Source: Kryptolebias marmoratus
Taxonomy: Eukaryota; Chordata; Actinopteri; Cyprinodontiformes; Rivulidae
Reading direction: 5' to 3'
DNA: 64,000 nt
Assembly: GCF_001649575.2 (NCBI RefSeq)
Contig: NC_051446.1
Span: 22,790,625 to 22,854,624, forward strand
In this document: one piece after another, positions 56,313 through 64,000 of the stretch
How positions within the stretch are numbered: the first letter of the stretch is position 1
How the letters are laid out: each line of letters begins with the position of its first letter
The notes under the pieces: generated by a model
The model's database searches: none
What the model saw: the letters and a program-made list of their open reading frames with translations, nothing else
What the model was told of the DNA's origin: nothing
Translations under genes and position numbers: made by a program

Positions 56313-57749
56313 AGATGAAATGACGTTTTATAGTCACAAATGTTGTCTAAAAACTCAAATCAGAACAATGCGTTTCTTTTTTTTCTTGTTCAATCCACCT
56401 TTCAAGCAGCTCTCCTTCCCTCGGCTGCAGAGACATCAAGATACAGGAGCTGATGAATACCAACAATACACACAAGGCCATCCCAGATCCCGCTTAAGAG
56501 ACACTTTATTGCAGGGGATACCCATTAAGTTCTGTTCTACGAGATTTCATTCCAGACTGACCCGGTCAACCGCCTTACGTTTATTGTTAATGTATCAAGG
56601 GCTGAAAGGGAGGTTTATTGCTTGGTTTTACACTGCATTAGTTATTTGTGGGTAGTGCATCTACAGTTTTCCATGTTCAACTCATTTTGCTTTTCAGCGG
56701 CAGCAGGAAAGAGCTTCCCGTGTAGTCAGACCTGCCAAGTTAATGGCTTCGAAGGCACTGAGTCAAACCATAATCTTCGGTGTAGCAGTCTGTCGGCTAC
56801 CACTTCGGGTGACTGACATCCCTCTCTGTGTCTGAGGCTATCATTAATAAACATGTTTATTCAGTAGATATTCCCAGCGTCTTTGGACTGCAGTGGAATA
56901 ATATTTGCTCCTTGGATCAGGGAAAAGTTTATCCCCTGCCAGTGAGGCTGAAATTGTAAATTCCAAGGAATCGTTTCTTCTTTTCAAACTGTCCGTCTTT
57001 TAGTCTGGCTGCTTGGGCTAATGCACTGAGACAGTATAATTACACTTTCCCTTCAGTTTTAGAATTTGCTGTTGAGAGCTTCTGGTGAAAGAAAGAATGA
57101 AATCTTTTTCACCGGGCTGGTGGGCTTTCTGCTAAAGTCAGGAAGCTCAACTTGTGTAGATAATTGCACGATACACTCCAGTGAGAAAAGACAAAGCCTA
57201 ACGTGCCTTTAATGTCCTCTGTCCATAAGGTGGATAAAAAGACAGGACTTGGAGAACAGATGGGCCAAAAGAGCCCAGAAGCAAAAAGAGGAGTTTGTTT
57301 AACCCTAAAAAAGGATCTTTATGGTTATTCTACCTCTGCTGGTGGTCTCAGTATGAGGGCCTTTTATCACTGCTTTCACTGCATCTCGGAAAAAACAAAA
57401 AAAGATGAAATAGCTTCAAACTGCCTCTCTAGAGAGCAACAAGGAAACAAAAGACATGAAGGCCTGCATTGTTTCCGTGATGACAAACTTTTTCAGAGTA
57501 AAAGCAGGCGGGTGTCTTTAGAAAGCTTGAAGAACTATTGTTCCAGACCTCAATAAAAACAAACTAAAACACACACACAAAAAAGGTCCCTCAACTCCTG
57601 TACTTGCTTAAACAAATGAACCATACTATTTTATGTTTGGTAGAGCAGTCCCAAAGGATGGTTGTAGATACTGAGTGCCTCAAACTGTGATATCACCGAT
57701 AGTTACTGAGGGGTGACTGAAACACCCTGAGTCAGTTTCTCTTTCAGGT
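56313..57749. other. Non-coding stretch without recognised features
   Basis: Open frames here are short and lack recognisable homology. The composition is less repetitive than in flanking DNA, so conserved non-coding elements are possible, but I cannot show it. Confidence 0.4.
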
Positions 57750-57975
57750 TTAAGGGGTCGTTTATGCAATGAAATAATGTGCACAACCTAGAATACAGTT
57801 TTGCAAGATGTGCATGCAAAAATAGGTCATAATTTTCAACAAATGGCCACTTAAAACAAGGCTATATGGCTTGCTGTTCGAATGGTTGCGAACACTCAGA
57901 ATACAGTGAGACTGCAACAAGAAATGTGCCTATTTTCTTGCAATTCTGAGTCTCCAGCTAGAGTCAAACAGTCAC
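57750..57975 (+). repeat. Dispersed repeat family B, copy 3
   Basis: It contains AATGAAATAATGTGCACAAC followed by ACAGTTTTGCAAGATGTGC, then GGCTTGCTGTTCG, GTGAGACTGCAACAAGAAA and TTCTGAGTCTCCAGC. Order and orientation are the same as in copies 1 and 2. Confidence 0.7.
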
Positions 57976-58125
57976 AACCTTTAAGATTAATTAATCAGAT
58001 TCATTGATCCAAAATGATCACAACTGACATTAAAAGTCAGCAAACAGAAATGATTCTAGTACAAATTCAGTAAGAAGGTTGGACTTGGACGTGTTCAGAC
58101 ATGTGAAGAACCCTGAAGTCCAGTT

Positions 58126-58390
58126 ATGGACAGAACCAAGCAGCCCGCCTGTAAATCCACCAGAGGTAAAGTTTCCAGGAAGCAGCTCGCCAACAAAGCC
58201 GTCCACCGGCGGAGTGAAGAAGCCTCACCGTTACAGGCCCGGTACCGTGGCTCTCAGGGAGATCCGCTGCACATCCAGAAGCTGCCTTCCCAGCACCTGG
58301 TCTGGGAGATCGCCCAGGACTTCAAGACCGGCCATCATGGCTCTGCAGGAGGCCAGCGAGGCTCACCTGGTGGAGGTCTTTGAAGACACC
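58126..58390 (+). pseudogene. Histone H3 pseudogene with three frame-breaking deletions
   Basis: The copy starts [20 protein letters not shown], clearly the H3 tail with substitutions (A1D, T6P, R8C, G12R) and K4, K14, K18 and K23 kept. It then changes frame three times. [20 protein letters not shown] (58202-58261) is one base off frame, [19 protein letters not shown] returns to the first frame (58267-58326), and [17 protein letters not shown] (58340-58390) shifts again. Short stretches equivalent to ARKSAP, RYQKSTEL and DLRFQSA are missing at the breaks. The C-terminal third after FEDT is lost. It is uninterrupted by introns. An AATAAA at 58522-58527 lies downstream, but its relation to the copy is unclear. 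Confidence 0.92.
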
Positions 58391-60669
58391 AGGACCGAGG
58401 ACACATCGAGACAGACCGCTACAAGAGACCCTTCCTGTCCACAGCCAATCAGCATCTATAACAACTCTTTAACGAAACCAGGATGATCAGCTACAACCAT
58501 TTAGTTTCCCTTTTTCCGATGAATAAAGTATTTTTGAATTTGAATTGATTTGATTTTAGGATTTCTGGCTGACGGTGAAGCGTTCTCACAGGAGCCTGCT
58601 GACCCTGTGGGGCCTTGGTCGAACAGACAAATTATTCAAAATTCTCGTTTAACATGTGTCACACAGGGGAACACGTTAACTGCTTATAATGAAACGATCT
58701 TCTCTCAGGAATGGCCAATAAATGGTCTCAGTGAATGACGGAGGCCTCCCGGACCTGTCGTCGCCTCGGTTCATCTGCTTTGATTTACAGGCTCTGCAGC
58801 AGCGGTTTCTGGGCCGTCCCTGATCCCACAGGGATGACCAGCTGAACGGCAGTGGAGTCAGAGCTGCAGTGCTGCATAACTCCGAGCAGAAACAGATGCA
58901 CGCACTCTCTTCTGTTTATAATTGATTTTCAAGGGCAACTTTTTGTTGTCATAGTTTGTCTAACGAGCCCCCTGGCTGGCGCCCTGTTGCTCGTCAAACG
59001 CTCCATGTCAGACGGAGGCAGACTCTCACCGCCCTACCCACACTGGGATGGCACCACGCAGGAAAACTGACATCACCCCTGGATTCTTCCTCTGAGACAG
59101 ACTCTTTTTTGTGTGTATAAATGCTGCCTGACTTGTTTTTCGAAGGAATTCTGATATGTCGGAACACCCGAAGCCTCCAGGGAAGACCTGGCACCCCAGC
59201 CGCTCGTCGGACAAACGACGCTCGCCCTTTTTCCAGAGACAACAGGTATCCTCGAGCTCCGTGGTGTTTACGTCTGAGATCATGGGTGTCTCTGTGGGCC
59301 TCAGTGGCTAAGCTTCTAATTGGCCACGGCTCATCAATCACACAGAGAAACCCCTTTCACCAAACCGCTCATCCAAACAGCTAAGAGGACTGAGGCCCGT
59401 GGAATGGACTCTAAGCCTCCCAACGGCCTAAAAGTAGTTGCTGGGAGGGGCGAGCGGTTTGCGAGAAAACCACATTTATCCCAGATTGATGTCAAGCGAT
59501 GTATGTATCTGTCTTTTGTCTTTTCTGACATGAATGGACAGCTTCCCTCTAACATTAAACTTAGAAAAATAGGCGTGTCACCCACGTTTATAATTAAACT
59601 GAAGAAGACGGCAGGCTTTTTAATTCTCTGGATGTGTTAACCAGCTCTGCATCAAACCCAGATCCCTTTTTCTTTCCTATTTGCTGAATCTTAATTTCAG
59701 TTTATGCAGATTTATGAAACAAACAAAAGCAAAACACAGTGTAAGAAAGTGTAGAGGCACTTCATCTCCACGATCCAGAGACATGCTCCAGACGGGGTCA
59801 AAGGGGTTAGAACAACTCCTCAGCCTTTGAGCTGTCGATATTTGGTTTGGCTGAACTTTCCAAGTCCAGGATTCTGGTCACAATTTAATGCCGAGCCCAC
59901 AAATTTGTCAAGAGGAATACACAGAAGTCCACAGTGCATTCGGTTTACGGGGTCACAGAAATGTCTTCAGCGTGTTTTTTCCATTAGTCTGGGTGTGTTA
60001 TTTATTTATTCCTTTTATTACACTCCACTTTTTTGTGTGTTTTTCAGTTCTTTATTCACCACCACAGCTTCGCCTGCCCACGAGGATTGATAAATTGTGG
60101 GGATTTGATGAAGATCAAGTTAGACCACAAACAAATCTCAGCGACTGCGGCTCTATTTGCTCATTCACAAACACAAAACACTTAACATCCCCAAAGCTGC
60201 TCTCTGTCCAATTCTCTTCAGTAACCAAGAGTAATCAGCTGTGTCATCCTCATCATAAATCTCAGTGCAGCAGCGGCTCCGAGCCCAGATGGGAAAAGGC
60301 CTTGTTCAGTCACACTTGCCTCCGGGTCATAAATCCACACCCGTCTTCATTGAGTCAGCTTCCTGCTTTGGATCCGTCTCCCAGCAGAGCAGAAGATGGT
60401 GGGAGGCGAGGATGCAGTAAGACCACAGGCTCCTGAAGGAGGCCGTTTGTAAAATGGACTGTCTCTTCCTCCCCGCTGAAATAATGTTAGGCTTTAAGGC
60501 TTTCTTTATCCATCAGACGCAGATTTGCAGCTTGGTTCCTGTAGCTGAGAGTCTCCAGTTTACGTAAAGCCGAAGGAATGCAGGAAGAGCCGGAAATTCA
60601 GCAAGTTCAAACTGGAGAAAATGACATTTTCAGAGAAAAGGGGCAGCGTGAATGCTGCGGCAAGCTGAA

Positions 60670-60900
60670 AAGATTAAATGAGCAGAACAGAAGCTAAAAT
60701 GAGCAAAACTGTGGGTAAAAGCTAAAACAAACAAATCCATAGCTAAAAACTGAAATGAACAGAGGCTAAAAGTCAAATTAAATTAAAGTTAAATGATTTA
60801 AATATATAAATAAGTTACAAAAACCCACAGTATTCTTGAACAAGCTGAATGTTTTGATATATGAATGGATAAAATGTCAAAAAAATAATAGTTTTATTGC
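60670..60900. repeat. Dispersed repeat family D, copy 2 (short array)
   Basis: Four to five degenerate AGCTAAAA-type units are followed by the family flank (TAAATAAGTTACAAAAACCC, then GAATGTTTTGATATATGAAT and GGATAAAATG). It has a far shorter tandem part than copies 1 and 3. Confidence 0.65.
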
Positions 60901-61799
60901 CAAAAAAGTATAAAAAAAACAAACAGGAAATGGTGTGTTTGCTGACTCAGCATTTACACAATTATAAGCATTCTCAAAAAATACATACTTCACTTTTATT
61001 TTAAGTAAATGAAGTTTAACAAGTAAAAGACAATGTTCTAAAATGTATAATTTCTTCTGAAGAGTCTGACTGATAATTAAAGCAGAAATATTTCCTGATT
61101 GGTTTACTTTTAGACGCTCATCTAATTTATAAGTAAACTTTAATATAATTCTTGTTTAAACTTTTCTGTCTTTCCTTGAAATAATAAAAACAATATTCTG
61201 GCAAAAGTACAAAATGATAATAATGTTCAGACTTGCTTTAGAAGTCAGCTGAAACCCTTCTTGTCTCTTTCCATAGATTTTGCACATTATTTTTCTTGCC
61301 GTCCGTCTGTTTTTATTACATTTTATTTTATATATAAAAAAAAGAAAAGACGTAGAAAGAAAGAGAAACGAAATATGATGCTTTACAAATCTCTGCTCTG
61401 ACTCCCTCTGCCTTCTTTTAGAAAGTGGCAGAATGACAAAGAGCAGAAGAAAAGCTCGTTGGCAGAAAACGAGGGAATCCTATCAGTGCATGAATTTAAT
61501 TACAGCTCCGATGGCTCCACATAATCAGGAGAAGGTGGATGTGCGGGAGACTCGCATAATTCATTTAGCTTTTTTCATTTAAGCCGGCCTTGGCCTCCTC
61601 TCCATCCCTCTGTATTTCATGGAGCCACGAGTCTCTGATCTATGATCAATAATTTCTTTTCAACCCAAACATTTGCATAAAGGGGAATTATCTGCTCTCT
61701 GTGCGCGAAGACGAGAAGCTGAAACCAGCTTTTTCCTTTTGTTGTGATAAACGGCAGAGCAGCATCCCAGCTGCCCAAACTGAACATTTACAGAAACAG
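60901..61799. other. AT-rich non-coding spacer
   Basis: Nothing gene-like is visible. A tract near 61310-61345 is almost pure A/T. Confidence 0.5.
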
Positions 61800-62590
61800 C
61801 TGAATGACAGCTGAAATGTGCTGAAGAAGCTAAAAGTGAAAGCTAAAATAAGAACACTAGCTAAAGGTAGCAAATGCTAGCTGAAAGCTTAAAGGAGGAA
61901 AACTAAAAGTGGCAAAAGCTATAAGTAGCCAAACACTAGCTAAAAGTAACAAAAGGCTAGCTGAAAGCAATATTAGTAAAAGGCTAGTTAGCAGCTAAAA
62001 GTAGTAAAAGGCTAGGTACAAGCTAAATGTAGCATAAGGCTATCTAAAACCTAAATGTAATAAAAGGCTAGCTAAAAACTTAAAGAGGCAAAAGCTGAGC
62101 TAAAAGCTATAAGTAGCTAAACGCTAGCTTAAAGCAACAAATGGCTAGCTACAAGTAACAAAAGGCTAGCTGAAAGCAACATTAGTAAAAGGCTAGTTAG
62201 CAGCTAAAAGTAGTAAAAGGCTAGCTAAAAGCTAATGTAGTATATGGTTAAATAAAAACTCAAAGTGGCAAACCCTAGCTAAAAGCTACAAGTAGATAAA
62301 CACTACCTTAAAGCAGCAAAAGGCTAGCTGAAAGCTATATGTAGCAAAAGGCTAAAGTAGCATGAGAAGACAAAAACAGAGCAAGTTTGCTGAAGCAGAT
62401 TTTAAATAAAACAATGATTTGGAAGGAATCAAAGAGATCTCCATCCGTTTCTACAGGGAAATTATTTGTAAATAAAGTTTAATATTTTAAAAAGTAAAAA
62501 AGTTACAAAAACATTTTGATATATGATGGCATAAAATAGCACAAAATGTGCAGAAGTAGTTAGACTGTAAAAAGCGTGAGCAATAAAAGC
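61800..62590. repeat. Dispersed repeat family D, copy 3 (long array)
   Basis: About 550 bp of units such as AAAGGCTAGCTAAAAGCTA and AAAGTAGCAAAAGGCTAGCT, with higher-order duplications, are followed by the family flank. The flank includes GCAGATTTTAAATAAAACAA, TTTGTAAATAAAGTTTAATA, AAAAGTTACAAAAACATTTT and GATATATGATGG. Confidence 0.8.
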
Positions 62591-64000
62591 AAACCTTATA
62601 TTTACCGAATGACCTGTTTTATTGATCTGTAAAATCAGATAGTCAACTTTTCTGTTGGAAATTACTTCCAAAGCAGTAAAACCTTCAACATAACTGATAT
62701 ATTTATTTTACTGGGTACACCTAATCTACAGATTCTTAAAGCCTGACGTTAGGAGGTCCACGCTGCCACTCAAACCCACTTCGCTCGTTTGTTTGGTGTG
62801 AGGCGGCTTGTTTGTGCATCTGCAGTGTAAAGTGTGAAAGCACACACGAAGAATGTGTGTCTGAGTGTGTAGGAAGATGGGGATGGTGGTTTGAAACTTG
62901 ACCCTGGGGCCCGTTGGATTCATGAAGGGCCTCTTTTGAGTCCCCTTCCCATCCGGTGTCTGACTTGAATCGTCCCGCTTGAATCACGTGTTTCCTTATG
63001 CTCAAACGCTTAGGAATATTAAACAGCTCTCTGTGTAGAGGCAAAAAAAAAAACTCCAGTGATGTGTGTGTTTTAGCCTGTCAGTCAAACGCTTGTGGCT
63101 TTCAGCTGAAAACACACTCTGTCATGATGTTTCTCTCGTCTCTCCAAATCGACTCCAACTGACCGTCAGCAGAGACGACAGTTTAGGAGAAATCGGCTCT
63201 GCGTGTGCTGGATCGGCCTCCGCAGAGCGATTTATTTCCCCCTGTTCGAACACGACTCTGACTCTTGTTTTAGAACATGTGTGCCAGGTGGAGGAGTCAT
63301 TATCTGGCAGTGATGAAGAGGAGGAGAGGACCAGCGTTTCCCAAACTTTCCCAAAAGTTCTCATCTTCCAACCCACAAAAACAGAAAAAAAAAACTGTAC
63401 ATAAGACGTGCGATGCCGACTATCACTGGTTTATGTTTATTAAGCAAGAGCATGAACTATTTTTCACTACATAGTTTTAAATCTCTTGTTACAGCTGTGG
63501 TGAAAATATGAAAACATGCATTTAGGCCGCTCACCAGGCTTTGTACGGCCCGCAGCAGGGACCTGACCTCTACTTTAAAAACCACTTTGTGATGGTTTCA
63601 GTTTGTGTTGGGAATAAATATTCAAGCCCGTACACTTACACACAAAACAAGTAATCAGCAAAACAAAAAGTACCCGTGCTGCAACAAAAAAACCCCTGGA
63701 TATTCATGTATCGTCTTTATTTGCTCCAGAAAACTCAGCTCCTCAGGATTAGTTGCACTGTGTGAATATACATCCAGCCCAGATCGCCACTCTGTGCACC
63801 CTCAGCAAAATGATATCATCTGCTAAAAATGTCCCGTGTGTTTTAATGTGTGTGTGGCCTTGTCCCGTTCCAGGTGTGTGTGCATCTACAGGGCTCCGAA
63901 ATACGGTACGGTTCAACGTTTCGGGAAAAAAAGGAATATTGGGTTGCCACACACATGCGGTTCAGTCCTTCCTGATTATGAATGTGAATCATTTTCCATA
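62591..64000. other. Right-edge non-coding sequence
   Basis: Only short frames without recognisable similarity. No complete gene, tRNA or promoter was recognised. Confidence 0.4.

Noticed and set aside
58079..58486. A 135-codon frame covering the H3-like region as a real gene
   Set aside because: H3 similarity is spread over two frames with deletions. The long frame contains only isolated H3 blocks between meaningless sequence, so it is a pseudogene.
59888..60436. A 182-codon open frame on the plus strand
   Set aside because: Its translation has no recognisable domain, is overlapped by another frame, has poor start context and no splice or promoter context. It looks like chance openness in repeat-poor non-coding DNA.

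Overview
This is a vertebrate nuclear window, almost certainly from a teleost fish. It is AT-rich, has long introns with GT-AG borders, long (GT)n microsatellites, teleost-type SINE and MITE debris and one assembly gap. It carries two spliced genes, both on the minus strand: cox10 (mitochondrial heme O synthase, seven coding exons, 54823 down to 27108) and, downstream of it, a heparan sulfate glucosamine 3-O-sulfotransferase of the 3-OST-3 type (two coding exons, 22981 down to 5108). The order and relative orientation COX10 then HS3ST3B1 match human 17p12 as I remember it, which favours the symbol hs3st3b1. Splice phases agree across every junction: cox10 totals 1410 nt (469 aa) and hs3st3b1 totals 1203 nt (400 aa) once one surplus ambiguous base is ignored.

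Layout on the plus strand. 1-1100: promoter-like sequence (NRF-1, CRE and CCAAT motifs) and a possible short first exon of a minus-strand gene leaving the left edge. 1335-5107: SINE relic, dispersed repeats, a MITE-like element and the probable 3' UTR of hs3st3b1. 5108-5726: sulfotransferase exon 2. 5727-22396: its 16.7-kb intron. 22397-22981: exon 1, in a CpG-rich stretch with a TATA/NF-Y/GC-box promoter at 23281-23384. 23400-25930: AT-rich intergenic DNA with a full-length dispersed repeat. 25930-54823: cox10 with its probable 3' UTR, dominated by a 19.7-kb intron 4 that contains the assembly gap (47388-48170). 54860-54920: cox10 promoter with ETS and YY1/TISU-like motifs. 55000-64000: repeat-rich DNA with a broken histone H3 copy and no intact gene that I recognise.

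The two enzymes act in unrelated pathways, cytochrome oxidase heme assembly and Golgi heparan sulfate modification. Their adjacency looks like ancient synteny rather than functional clustering.

The most distinctive material is repetitive. One family (about nine copies here) is bounded by CGCCCGCCGCC and its inverse and carries a core unit that sometimes duplicates. Another family carries a degenerate GCTAAAA minisatellite. Two more families have two or three copies each. I found no CRISPR array, operon, intact mobile element or evidence of an undescribed biological system. The assignment to fish is firm, but I cannot name the species.
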